Notes: a model not told the origin generated them from the sequence alone. Positions 37,115 through 45,787 are shown, numbered from the stretch's first letter. The stretch is 64,000 bases of DNA from Streptomyces sp. ATexAB-D23 (GCF_000373645.1 NZ_KB892016.1:278-64277); one strand, 5' to 3'. A program made the numbers and translations.

Positions 37115-38017
37115 ATGACTGCCCAGCAGGTTATCGCGCCCCCGTGCGCCCCGCCCGGCCCTCCCGGTGACGTCACACCGACCTCCGGTGTCATCCACGT
37201 CAACACCCGCCACACGTCCCGCTTCACGGTCATCGGCAACCACCTGGCCCAGCACGACACGCTCTCCCTCCTGGCGATCGGGCTCGCCGTCCACATCCAG
37301 TCGCTGCCCGAGGGCGCGAAGATCGGCGTCAAGGCGCTCGCGGCCCGCTTCCCGGAGAGCGAGATGCGTATCGCGGCGGCCCTGCGCGAGCTGGAGGCGG
37401 CGGGTTATCTGCGCCGCACCCGCGTACGCCTCGGGGACGGCCGCGTAGTGACGCGCACGGAGTCGTACAACCGGCCGGGCACCACCCCCGAGCGCCCCGC
37501 ACCCCCAACACGCCCCCAACCCCGGCCCACCGCTGCCCCAACACCCCCACCCGCTCCCGCTCCTCCCCCCACCCCTGCCCCCGCCACCGCCCCCACAGTC
37601 ACACCGCTCCCGGCACCGCTCCCCCAGCCCCGCACCCCCACCGACGCCCTTCACCGCACGGCCGCCCTGCTCCTGGCGGATCTCCGTCGCCACGCTCCCG
37701 AACTGATTCTCTCCGAGGCGGACATCGCCACCCTCGCCCCGGGGGTCGCCACCTGGCTGGAGCGCGACGCGCACCCCGACACCATCCGCCGCGCCCTCAC
37801 CACGGGCCTCCCGGCACCGGTCACACACCCGGCGCGCCTGCTCCGCCACCGGCTCACGACCCTCCTGCCACCCCCACTCCCGGCCCCCGCCGACCTCCCC
37901 CCGCAACACCCGGCCCCCACCGTCATCCCCCTCCAGAACTGCGACGACTGCAACCGCGCCTTCCGCGCCCCGGAACCGGGCCCCTGCCGCGACTGCCGGA
38001 ACGGCGGTTTCCAGTAA
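37115..38017 (+). CDS. wHTH protein with proline-rich linker and C-terminal zinc-ribbon-like motif
   Basis: 300 residues. Residues 25-120 form a winged-helix module (FTVIGNHLAQHDTLSLLAIGL, KIGVKALAARFPESEMRIAAALRELEAAGYLRR), like bacterial replication-initiator or GntR-type wings. A 50-residue Pro/Ala/Thr tract follows, then a helical domain (TAALLLADLRRHAPELILSE) and a final CDDCNRAFRAPEPGPCRDC that may bind zinc. Probably DNA-binding; partners unknown. ATG 37115. Confidence 0.82.
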   Translation: MTAQQVIAPPCAPPGPPGDVTPTSGVIHVNTRHTSRFTVIGNHLAQHDTLSLLAIGLAVHIQSLPEGAKIGVKALAARFPESEMRIAAALRELEAAGYLRRTRVRLGDGRVVTRTESYNRPGTTPERPAPPTRPQPRPTAAPTPPPAPAPPPTPAPATAPTVTPLPAPLPQPRTPTDALHRTAALLLADLRRHAPELILSEADIATLAPGVATWLERDAHPDTIRRALTTGLPAPVTHPARLLRHRLTTLLPPPLPAPADLPPQHPAPTVIPLQNCDDCNRAFRAPEPGPCRDCRNGGFQ

Positions 38018-38095
38018 CGGAAACTCAACCCTCTTGCTCCCTGGCAACGGGACGAGCAAGCATCGGATCACCGCACTCGCCCATAAGGAGACTCC

Positions 38096-38287
38096 GTGAA
38101 GCTGACACGACTGGTTGGCCAGTGCGACGAGGGCGAGTGCCCTGCGATCTACGCCACGGACCGAGGAACGCTTGCCGTCCAGGGAAGCCGTTTAGCCGAC
38201 CACGGGCTGAACGTTCCCGTTCACGAGGCGCTGGTGGAGATTCCGGTCGAGCTCATCCGAAAGGCCATGCGTGACAACCTCATCTAA
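38096..38287 (+). CDS. small conserved protein with TTA codon
   Basis: 63 residues (GTG start) with CDEGECPAIYATDRGTLAVQG and HEALVEIPVELIRKAM. It is found upstream of DUF6879 genes in streptomycetes; function unknown. Leu33 is encoded by TTA (38192-38194), the rare codon read only by the bldA tRNA. It overlaps the DUF6879 start by 17 bases. Confidence 0.82.
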   Translation: MKLTRLVGQCDEGECPAIYATDRGTLAVQGSRLADHGLNVPVHEALVEIPVELIRKAMRDNLI

Positions 38288-38798
38288 GTCCATCGGAAAC
38301 TGGCTCGACGACTTCGAGCGGGAAGCGTTCCGGCTTGAGACTCTGGACGATTACAGCAAATCGGGCGGCGTGGAGGCATACCAAGCGTTCCTGGCCGGAG
38401 AGCCGCAGCCGGAGAGTTACAGAACAGCCGGCTGGATCACGACGGTGGGGAACGCGGTCCGGTCAGGGAAGCGGATCTATCGCGTACACGTCCTCGCCCG
38501 CCCGTTGACGGACTATCTGCGCTTCGAGCTGTCCTGGGGATACCGCCGTAACATGACCGCAGGTGAGGAGTTCTACATCCTGGATACCACCGTCCAGGGA
38601 AACCCCATCGCGGATGCACCGGATTTCTGGATGTTCGACGAGCGGGCTGTCGGGACGATGAGCTACACACAGGACGGCAGGTACACCGGCTCCGAATTCC
38701 TCGGAGAGGACCGACTGCCGGATTTCCTGACGTTCAGGGACAAGGCGATGGAACACGCCGTCCCCTTCGCTGAATGGTGGTCGAAGTACGGCGAGTGA
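38271..38798 (+). CDS. DUF6879 family protein
   Basis: 175 residues of the actinobacterial DUF6879 family (IGNWLDDFEREAFRLETLDDY, RVHVLARPLTDYLRFELSWGY, DFWMFDERAVGTMSY). Function unknown; usually encoded beside an XRE/DUF5753 gene, as here. GTG 38271; the stop overlaps the next start (GTGA). Confidence 0.88.
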   Translation: MTTSSKSIGNWLDDFEREAFRLETLDDYSKSGGVEAYQAFLAGEPQPESYRTAGWITTVGNAVRSGKRIYRVHVLARPLTDYLRFELSWGYRRNMTAGEEFYILDTTVQGNPIADAPDFWMFDERAVGTMSYTQDGRYTGSEFLGEDRLPDFLTFRDKAMEHAVPFAEWWSKYGE

Positions 38799-39625
38799 AC
38801 AAATACAGCCTTGGGCCCGCACTGCGGGAACTGCGGGAGTCTTCCGGGCTCGAAGCAAAAGCAGTTGCCCGTGGTGCTGCCATGTCCCGGTCCAAGTTGT
38901 CGAAGATCGAGAACGGAAACACGGCTCCGAGCGTCACCGATGTCGACTGCATCCTCACCGCCATAGGCGTATCGGATGAGGCGAAGGCCGAGTACATGGC
39001 TACGGCCAGGGAAGCGGCGACGGAAGCCACGGCATGGCGACTGATTCGACGGCTGGGCTACAGCCGCAAACAGCAGCAGGTTCAGGCCCTCGAATCACAG
39101 ACCACGCTGCTGCGCCTGTTCCAGTCCTCTCTTGTCCCCGGCCTGCTCCAGACACCCGAATACGTGCGGGCGGTCTTCGCTCGACGGAACTTGAGCGAAG
39201 CCCAGTTGGAACGCACGATCGGCGCAAGACTGGCGCGGCAGGGTGTCCTGTACTCGGAAGGAAAAACCTTCCGTTTCATCATCACGGAGCCGGTGCTCCG
39301 ATGGCGGATCGTTCCGCCCCTGGTGCTGGTCGGACAGCTCGATCGAATCATTTCGGTATCCCGACTGCCCAATGTGGACATCAGGGTCGTCGAATTGTCT
39401 GCCCCGCAGCATGATTTCCCCGGGCACTCGTTCTCGATCAAAGATGACCGAACGGTGGCCATCGAGACCATCCACGCGGAAACGGTGGTGACCGATCCCA
39501 GGGACATCGCGCTGTACGTGTCCAAGTTCGAGGGATTCAGTGTGGCCGCCTGTTCCGGTGAAGAGATGCGCACGCTGGTCGGAAGGGTCCGGGACGACCT
39601 TTTGCGTGAACAGGAAACTGCCTAG
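38795..39625 (+). CDS. XRE-family regulator with DUF5753 domain
   Basis: 276 residues. HTH residues 5-65 (LGPALRELRESSGLEAKAVA, MSRSKLSKIENGNTAPSVTD), then DUF5753 (SSLVPGLLQTPEYVRAVFARR, DIRVVELSAPQHDFPGHSF). GTG 38795 overlaps the DUF6879 stop by four bases. Codons such as AAA, TTG and GAA are more frequent than in core neighbours, hinting at acquisition. Confidence 0.9.
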   Translation: MNKYSLGPALRELRESSGLEAKAVARGAAMSRSKLSKIENGNTAPSVTDVDCILTAIGVSDEAKAEYMATAREAATEATAWRLIRRLGYSRKQQQVQALESQTTLLRLFQSSLVPGLLQTPEYVRAVFARRNLSEAQLERTIGARLARQGVLYSEGKTFRFIITEPVLRWRIVPPLVLVGQLDRIISVSRLPNVDIRVVELSAPQHDFPGHSFSIKDDRTVAIETIHAETVVTDPRDIALYVSKFEGFSVAACSGEEMRTLVGRVRDDLLREQETA

Positions 39626-39686
39626 AAACCGACCCCGCACCCGGTCACGATGAGGTGTCGATTCCCGAAGTGAAGAAGGGTGTGCC

Positions 39687-40127
39687 ATGACAGCCACGGT
39701 GGAAACCGCTATCGCTATGCGGCGCGGACGGGACCTCCTCGATCCCGAACTGTTCGAGAAGGTGTCCGAATTCTGTGCTGCGGAGTACGGGCACGAAATG
39801 TGCACGGCCCGAAACGTCGTGGACCAAGCCCTCGCCTTCCTCAAGGTCATGGGCGACGCCCGCGCGTTCGACATGACCCCGTCCCGGATCGTCGACCCGG
39901 GCTGGCATTCGTTCGCGCTTCACACCCGCGCCTACGCCGCCTGGTGTCAGGAGCAGTTCGGCTATTTCCTGGATCACGAACCGGGAGCCACCGTTCGCAC
40001 ACGCCCGCTGATCGGCTCCGTGGCGGAGCGGATCAAGGCAGCCGGCTTCCACGTCGACGAGCGGATGTGGGGTGTGGCGAAGGAATGCAATCCTCCGACC
40101 TGTTGCGGCGACGGCGACGGTTGCTGA
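39687..40127 (+). CDS. conserved hypothetical protein, glycine-rich-domain-like
   Basis: 146 residues. The stretch SRIVDPGWHSFALHTRAYAA resembles the WHxHxL-type motif of bacterial glycine-rich-domain (GRDP-like) proteins, though I cannot confirm this. The end CNPPTCCGDGDGC has four clustered Cys that could bind metal. ATG 39687 with GAAGAAGGG upstream. It is probably in the same transcription unit as the XRE gene, 61 bases away. Confidence 0.75.
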   Translation: MTATVETAIAMRRGRDLLDPELFEKVSEFCAAEYGHEMCTARNVVDQALAFLKVMGDARAFDMTPSRIVDPGWHSFALHTRAYAAWCQEQFGYFLDHEPGATVRTRPLIGSVAERIKAAGFHVDERMWGVAKECNPPTCCGDGDGC

Positions 40128-40133
40128 GCGAAG

Positions 40134-40571
40134 GTGCCGCCCACGGCATCCGACGGCGGGCTGACCGGCAGCAGCAGAGTGACCGTGTACGTCATCTTCG
40201 GCGTGGTCTTCGGGTACGCCACCCACCACCTCGACGAGCGCCGGCTCGGAGACGTCGCCGTTGTCGGCCCCCTGACTCCCGGGGTCGAGTGGGGACGCCT
40301 GTGGCAGATGGCCCGCCACTGCGAACGCCCCACGGCCGGCGAGACCGAACTGGCCCAATGGGTGCTGACACAAGCCACTCGGGCGTTCGTGTGCGGCAGC
40401 GACCGCATCGCTCACTTCCAGGAACGCAGGTGGAAGTTGGAACCCGTCGGCAAGTGCGTTCGCTTCAACTCGACGTATGCCAACCGCGACCAGCTCTGGA
40501 CGGGAAACATGACCATTGACGGGCTCGCCCCCGACCTGATCTCGGAACGACACACGCTCTACCCAGCCTGA
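40134..40571 (+). CDS. hypothetical protein
   Basis: 145 residues, unrecognised (YVIFGVVFGYATHHLDERRLG, WVLTQATRAFVCGSDRIAHF). The start is uncertain: GTG 40134 or a GTG at 40179. It lies six bases after the preceding stop, same strand, so probably co-transcribed. Visible Cys and Trp residues are scattered and no motif is recognised. Confidence 0.6.
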   Translation: MPPTASDGGLTGSSRVTVYVIFGVVFGYATHHLDERRLGDVAVVGPLTPGVEWGRLWQMARHCERPTAGETELAQWVLTQATRAFVCGSDRIAHFQERRWKLEPVGKCVRFNSTYANRDQLWTGNMTIDGLAPDLISERHTLYPA

Positions 40572-40642
40572 TCGTGCCTTTCGGGGACCCTCGCGGCCAT
40601 CGCACATACAGACAACCCGACGGCAGTGCGATACTGGTGGCC

Positions 40643-40894
40643 GTGGACACCTCTTTCTACAAGTCCTTCATGTCGGAAGAAATCAGGGACGAGGGCCGCA
40701 CAGAAGGCCGGGCGGAAGGCCGCACAGAAGGCCGGGCGGAAAGCCTCCTGCTGATTCTCGGCGTACGCGGTATCGCAGTCACCGACTCGATCCGCGACCA
40801 GATCACCACCTGCACCGACCCCGAGATCCTGCACGAGTGGCTCCAACGCGCCGCCACGGCTTCCTCGGCCGAGGAAGTCTTCCGCACGCCGTGA
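40643..40894 (+). CDS. small protein with EGR repeats (nuclease-associated tail type)
   Basis: 83 residues: VDTSFYKSFMSEEIRDEGR, four EGR/EGRA units, then LLLILGVRGIAVTDSIRDQI and a DPEILHEWLQRAATA end. This resembles the C-terminal tail of Streptomyces PD-(D/E)XK-like or Rpn-type proteins, here standing alone. GTG 40643 is chosen because GATACT lies seven bases upstream (leaderless); an earlier GTG at 40574 is possible. Confidence 0.65.
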   Translation: MDTSFYKSFMSEEIRDEGRTEGRAEGRTEGRAESLLLILGVRGIAVTDSIRDQITTCTDPEILHEWLQRAATASSAEEVFRTP

Positions 40895-40927
40895 GCGGAC
40901 AGCCGTCGGCGACGTCATGGCCGAGCC

Positions 40928-40953
40928 GGCCCGCCCCCGCGCGGGGGCGGGCC
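40928..40953. terminator. palindromic terminator between convergent genes
   Basis: GGCCCGCCCCCGC directly followed by its complement, a perfect 26-base palindrome that folds with a four-base loop. It separates the EGR-protein gene from the minus-strand operon below. Confidence 0.8.
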
Positions 40954-40976
40954 GAGCAAGGATCTCGGCGGGCCGC

Positions 40977-42602
40977 TCAGGGGCAGGAGCCGTCGAAGTC
41001 GTCCTCGTAGGTGCGGTACACCGGGGCGGGCTTGGCGCCCTTGCCCGCGGTGGACGCGGTGGGGTATTCGATGACGGGCACGGGCTTGCAGACGGCCCAC
41101 TTGCGGGTGTCCGGGGAATCGTCGAAGCCGAAGGTGCCACTGGCTCCGCGCACACAGTTGACGCAGCTCGCGCCGGTCTCGGTGCCCAGGATGTTCATGT
41201 TGACGACGGTGTTGTACACGTCGTCGTGGTTGGGCAGGTCAACGGCTGCCGGCCCGTCGCCCTTCGGGTCCTCCCGTTCGCCGTTGATGTCGTCGTACGC
41301 CCGGTCGGTGGCCTGGGCAAGCACGGTGAAGGCGTCGTGGTACATGACCGCGTAGCCGTCGTCCAGGGGCTTCGCGCCCCATGCCTGGGCGTCCGGCAGG
41401 CGCTTGCGGAGCTTCTCGAAGTACTCCAGGAAGCCCCGGGGCCCGGCCGTGAGGCGGTCGGCGCTCTCCCAGGACAGGGTGTCGACCGAGGCAGCGCCGA
41501 CGAGAGTGATCCGGGAGTCACGCAGGTGTGCGGTGATCTCCGGCCCCGTCGACTCGGGGTCCATGCCGATCCCCACCTTGAGGATGCGGGTCGGCTGGTC
41601 GTGGGTGCAGGAGGGCTCGCTCGCCAGACGGTTCACCAGATGGGGCAGGTCGTGATCACGGCCCGCGAAGAACACCGTGTCCGCCTTGGTCAGGCAGATG
41701 CTCCGGGCCACGTCGGCGAAGCGCTGCGGGACGCCCTTGTCGTCACCTATGAGCCCGAGGTAGGACGCCTGGCGCTGCTTCAGCCCGTACTTCTCGCCGA
41801 AGTGCTTGAGGAAGACGTCCCTCAGGTCCGCCGAGTAGCTGTCGCGCTCCCGCCGGTCGGACACCAGGAAGCCGGTTCCGCCCCCGGGCTTCCTCTCCAG
41901 GTACGCGTCCAGTGCCCGCACCAGGAGGTCGTTCGACGGCGAGGTCTTGAAGAAGTACCCGGCCTGCATCGTGGTCGACGTGAGGATCGGGCCGATCGTC
42001 GGAATCCGGTGCGCGGAAAGCGCGTTGGCGGCGGCGAGCGTGTCGGGATTGCTGTTGGGCATGCCGAACACGCCGACGAGCGGCGACTCCTCGTCGGCGG
42101 CCATCGGCGCCAGCCGGTCGACCACGGGCCGCCAGTGGTCGAGGTTCTTGCCGTCATCGGCCAGCAGCAGCTGGTAGTGGGGCCCCGCCTGTGCGTTCGC
42201 CCGGAGCTGTGCCACATGGGCGCCCACCAGGGCACGGGCGATCTGCGCCGTACTCATGGCGCTCGTGGCGTCCGTGGTGAACGGCATCATCAGCGCGATC
42301 CGCACGTAGGGGATGCGCGCCCGGCCGTTCTCGGGGTCCTTCCACCCCTTCTCCACGCGGTCGTTCTCGTCCGCCACGGCCTTTATCAGGCTCTTCAGTT
42401 CCGGGTCACCGTCCAGGACTCCCGCGGTGACGCCGACGCATTCCTTCGCCGCCTCCTCGAAGCCGTCGCCGCACTTCTCCGGCAGCATCCGTACGACCGC
42501 GAAGGCGGCTGCCGCGAGCAGGAGGACGCCCACGGCCAGGGCGATGACCTTGTCCGCCGGGCCCATGGCCCGGTTCCTGAAACGCTCCAGCACAGTTCTC
42601 AC
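40977..42602 (-). CDS. membrane-anchored periplasmic-binding-like protein
   Basis: 541 residues. A single N-terminal TM (VIALAVGVLLLAAAAFAVV) places the rest outside the cell. That part resembles type-1 periplasmic-binding folds of branched amino-acid receptors: YVRIALMMPFTTDATSAMSTA, LVGVFGMPNSNPDTLAAANAL, IPTIGPILTSTTMQAGYFF. Cys near the end (ASCVNCVRGASG, DDFDGSCP) may form disulfides. It is the last of a three-gene operon; GTG 42602 overlaps the NTPase stop (GTGA). It lacks ABC transporter partners here, so a sensor role is inferred. Confidence 0.78.
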   Translation of the reverse strand: MRTVLERFRNRAMGPADKVIALAVGVLLLAAAAFAVVRMLPEKCGDGFEEAAKECVGVTAGVLDGDPELKSLIKAVADENDRVEKGWKDPENGRARIPYVRIALMMPFTTDATSAMSTAQIARALVGAHVAQLRANAQAGPHYQLLLADDGKNLDHWRPVVDRLAPMAADEESPLVGVFGMPNSNPDTLAAANALSAHRIPTIGPILTSTTMQAGYFFKTSPSNDLLVRALDAYLERKPGGGTGFLVSDRRERDSYSADLRDVFLKHFGEKYGLKQRQASYLGLIGDDKGVPQRFADVARSICLTKADTVFFAGRDHDLPHLVNRLASEPSCTHDQPTRILKVGIGMDPESTGPEITAHLRDSRITLVGAASVDTLSWESADRLTAGPRGFLEYFEKLRKRLPDAQAWGAKPLDDGYAVMYHDAFTVLAQATDRAYDDINGEREDPKGDGPAAVDLPNHDDVYNTVVNMNILGTETGASCVNCVRGASGTFGFDDSPDTRKWAVCKPVPVIEYPTASTAGKGAKPAPVYRTYEDDFDGSCP

Positions 42603-44698
42603 TCCTCGCCGCGGAGAGGGCCGCGTCCGTAGTCCGGTCCGTACGTGGGCCAGGGCCTGCGCTCACGTACGGCGGCGGGCCAGGAGCGTGCCGCCTCGTT
42701 GAGCACCACGCGGCCCGACGGATGACGCATCGACAGGAAGGCCAGTTCGGCGCCGATGTCCTCGCACAGGTCGTCCATCGGTTCCGCGTACGTCTCGGAC
42801 AGGTACCAGAGAGCGTGCAGCAGCCGGTTGACGGACCGGTGTATGTCGTCGGCGTCCTCGTACAGGTGGTCGTGCGCACCCCGGGCGATCTCCGCACGGT
42901 GGTCGGCCCACTGCGACCGGGGAGGATGCGGGGCCGAGGCGACGTGGGGCAGTGCCTCCAGCCAGCGGCCGGCGGGCCAGCTCCCGAAGTAGTCGGTCAG
43001 CTTGCCCACCACCGGCTCCGCGTCCCCGATGGCGAGCTCGTGCCGCAGGACGTCCGGCTCGTGACCGGCCCCGCGCTCCTCGTGATGCTGCCGCAGGAGG
43101 CCGTGCAGGTCCGCCCAGCGCCGTCCCGGCCCGGCCTCGGCGCAGGTCCGGCGGGCCTCGTGGACCAGCAGGGCCCGCAGGAAGGGGTCGGCCACGAAAC
43201 CCGCGTCCGGACCGGGCGGGTCCCCGTCCCCCGCCTCCGGTTCGCCGTCGGCCCAGTGCTCCTCCACCAGATAGCGGGCCGCCGTGGGAAGCCCCGCGCC
43301 CGGGAGTCCGCCGTCGGCGAGCACGGCCGCCGTGGTCAGCACCTGTGCGGCGGCCCGGTCACGGGCCAGGGCGAGCGGTGCCAGGTGGGCGCGCAGCTGG
43401 GGCTGGGGCACCAGCCGCTCCAGCAGCACCTCGCCGGCCGGCCGGCCCTCCGCGACGGGCAGGTCGAGCAGGGACTCGGGGGCAACGGGGTCCTGCGCGC
43501 GGACGACCGCCTCGCACAGCACCCGGCTGCCCTGCGGATGGCCTCGCGTGAGGGAGTACAGGGCGGACGGAAGGTGGCGGGGCAGCGGCCCCCTGGCCTC
43601 GTCGAGCATCAGCAGCAGGTCGCCACGGCCCAGCGGTGACAGCGCGGCCGTCAGTACCCCGGCGGACGGGGAGGACGCGACGGTGCGCGCCCAGCCGGAC
43701 TCGTGGACGAGTGCGGGCAGGTCCCGGACCGTCGCGTCCGGATAGAGTGCCTCGCCGCTCCCCAGCCGGGTCGCCACGACGACCAGCGGGTCCCGGACGC
43801 CTGGGCCGGGCACCGACCGGTGGTCGAGCAGCAGGCCGACGAAGCGCCGCCCGGCCGCGGTGTGCGCGTTGTCGATCAGGACCAGGGGCCGGGGGGCCCG
43901 GTTGACCCGCTGCCACCGCCCGTAGGCGTCGGCGAGGTCTTCGAGGAACGCCGCGGTCAGCGTGCGCTCGACGGCGTCGCGGAAGTCGCCCCCCTGGTGG
44001 AAGCGGAGGCTCAGCCGGATCAGGGCGTCCACCGCGTCCTCGGAACCGCTGGAGCGGCTCCGGTACCACCGCTGCACCGACTTCTCGGCGCGACCGCGCG
44101 CGTGCCGCCCGAAGTACTGCTGCACGACCGCCTCGGTGACAGGGGCGAGATCGTGCTGCCGCCGGTCCGGGTCCGCGAGGCGTTCACTGACGTCGTACGT
44201 CCAGTCGGTGCCCTCCACCTCCGTTCCCCCCGCGGCCTTCGTCAGGCCGCAGGCGACGAGCAGGCGCCCGATCCGGTTACGGGCCAGCGCCTGCTGCTCC
44301 TGGTCACCGCGGTGCCAGCTGGACACGGCGAACAGCCCCGGCAGCAGGCGGGAGAAGCGGAGCCGCGCCGCCCCCGGTACCGCCGGTGCCAGTCCGCAGA
44401 CCAGCTGCTCCAGGATCTCGACCACCGCCGAGGTGTTGGCCGCCGCGGGGCCGGACCTGTGTGCCCGTTCGACCTGCGCGGCGTCGACCCTGCCCAGGGG
44501 AATCCGCCCGCGGTAGAAGTCGTCCAGGGCGTCGAGCACCGCCGTCCTGCCCATTCCGTGGCTCCCGCAGAGCAACGTCACCGGCAGGTCGTCCCGGTGT
44601 TCCTGGGGGACCAGTTCCCGCCGGTCGGGCGCCATGCCCACCAGCCGGGGCACCAGTCCTCGCAAGATCGCGTCCCGTGCGTACAAAGGCGTCCGCAT
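42599..44698 (-). CDS. STAND-like NTPase with altered Walker A
   Basis: 699 residues. A P-loop-like segment at about residue 45 reads LLCGSHGMGRTAVLDALDDF: the Lys of GxxxxGK[ST] is Arg (codon AGG). A Walker B-like RPLVLIDNAHTAAGRRFVGLL follows, then LVVVATRLGSGEAL. The C-terminal half is helical, STAND/AAA style. ATG 44698 was taken over GTG 44752 because conservation begins near it. It is the middle gene of the unknown operon, overlapping the receptor-like gene by four bases. Nucleotide binding is uncertain given the Arg. Confidence 0.72.
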   Translation of the reverse strand: MRTPLYARDAILRGLVPRLVGMAPDRRELVPQEHRDDLPVTLLCGSHGMGRTAVLDALDDFYRGRIPLGRVDAAQVERAHRSGPAAANTSAVVEILEQLVCGLAPAVPGAARLRFSRLLPGLFAVSSWHRGDQEQQALARNRIGRLLVACGLTKAAGGTEVEGTDWTYDVSERLADPDRRQHDLAPVTEAVVQQYFGRHARGRAEKSVQRWYRSRSSGSEDAVDALIRLSLRFHQGGDFRDAVERTLTAAFLEDLADAYGRWQRVNRAPRPLVLIDNAHTAAGRRFVGLLLDHRSVPGPGVRDPLVVVATRLGSGEALYPDATVRDLPALVHESGWARTVASSPSAGVLTAALSPLGRGDLLLMLDEARGPLPRHLPSALYSLTRGHPQGSRVLCEAVVRAQDPVAPESLLDLPVAEGRPAGEVLLERLVPQPQLRAHLAPLALARDRAAAQVLTTAAVLADGGLPGAGLPTAARYLVEEHWADGEPEAGDGDPPGPDAGFVADPFLRALLVHEARRTCAEAGPGRRWADLHGLLRQHHEERGAGHEPDVLRHELAIGDAEPVVGKLTDYFGSWPAGRWLEALPHVASAPHPPRSQWADHRAEIARGAHDHLYEDADDIHRSVNRLLHALWYLSETYAEPMDDLCEDIGAELAFLSMRHPSGRVVLNEAARSWPAAVRERRPWPTYGPDYGRGPLRGEE

Positions 44699-44782
44699 CG
44701 CCCGTCCCCCCGTTCTGCCGTCCTTCTCCGTTCTGCGCGGCCCCCGCTCCACGTGTCCGCCGCGGTGCGTCCCTGCCGGGCG

Positions 44783-45787
44783 TCAGCCGCCGAGCATCCT
44801 CCCGAGCGCCTGGCCGACCGCGTCCATGAGGAGCTGCCGGCCGACCGTGTCGGGGGCGGAGGCGAGGCAGCCCCTGATCCGTTCCATGAGGCCGCGCTGC
44901 CGGTCCGGGGGCGGCTCGTCGTCGGGATCACCGCCGCCCGCCAGCGAGTTCGCACTGCGCAGCAGGGACGCGAGCGATTCCGCGTCGAGGTCGAGCGCCG
45001 GCGCCAGCTCCGTGATGAGCCGGGCGAGACCACCGGGCGGGAGCGCGGTGTGCATCTCGATCGAGGTGTGCACGCTGTGGTCGGAGTCGCCCTGCGTGAG
45101 GTGCTCTATCGTCCCGGCCTCTATGTGGGTGTGCTGGGTCGGTCGGCGGTACTCACGCTGCCGCGCCACATACGCGCCGACATCCGCGACGCCGGCCAGC
45201 ACGACGGCCACGCCCTGCGAGGTGAGCTCCACGTGCGAACCGACGTCGTGGTGGAACGGCGGCCCCTCGCAGGTGATCAGGTCCTCGTCGGCCAGATAGC
45301 TGAGGGCTCGGGCGACCTCGCTGCGGGAGAGGGCGTCGCCGAGGAAGAAGACGTCCGGCGAGTCGAGGAAGCCGCTGATCCGCAGGGGCTGCCGGTGCGC
45401 GTTGGCATGGACCCAGTGCAGTACGGCCCGTGCCGCGTGGCGCGTCCGCTCGGCGGCGTTCGCGCGCAGGGCCTGGAGACGGCGGGCGCGGGCCGCCCCG
45501 GCAGCCCGGAGGGTGACCACGGGGGCCCCGGTTCCCGGGCCCGGACCGCCGACGGTCTCGATCAGTTCCTCGGCGCACAGATGGTCGACCAGGAGCCCGA
45601 CGGCGCTCATGGGAATGCTCTGGAGGGAGCCGAACCCCGCACAGGAGACGTGCCGGTCCAGCCCGCCCTCCGCCCTGTCCCAGACCCACAGCAGAAGGCG
45701 GGGGCCGTACCTGTCGACGTACGCGTCGAGGGCGTCGTGGCCGGGTAACGCCGGTAGAGGATCTGACACAGACGGGGTCCTGTTCAT
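44783..45787 (-). CDS. winged-helix-containing protein of unknown function
   Basis: 334 residues. Two winged-helix-like halves are visible at about 15-100 (LDAYVDRYGPRLLLWVWDR, VGLLVDHLCAEELIETV) and 120-205 (LRISGFLDSPDVFFLGDALS, VARALSYLADEDLITCEG, VELTSQGVAVVLAG). A short beta patch HTHIEAGTIEHLTQGDSDHS follows, of the kind seen in conflict-system proteins, then a helical tail ending LMDAVGQALGRMLGG. Start uncertain: ATG 45787 or TTG 45799, neither with a good Shine-Dalgarno. It heads the three-gene operon, 84 bases before the NTPase. Confidence 0.72.
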   Translation of the reverse strand: MNRTPSVSDPLPALPGHDALDAYVDRYGPRLLLWVWDRAEGGLDRHVSCAGFGSLQSIPMSAVGLLVDHLCAEELIETVGGPGPGTGAPVVTLRAAGAARARRLQALRANAAERTRHAARAVLHWVHANAHRQPLRISGFLDSPDVFFLGDALSRSEVARALSYLADEDLITCEGPPFHHDVGSHVELTSQGVAVVLAGVADVGAYVARQREYRRPTQHTHIEAGTIEHLTQGDSDHSVHTSIEMHTALPPGGLARLITELAPALDLDAESLASLLRSANSLAGGGDPDDEPPPDRQRGLMERIRGCLASAPDTVGRQLLMDAVGQALGRMLGG

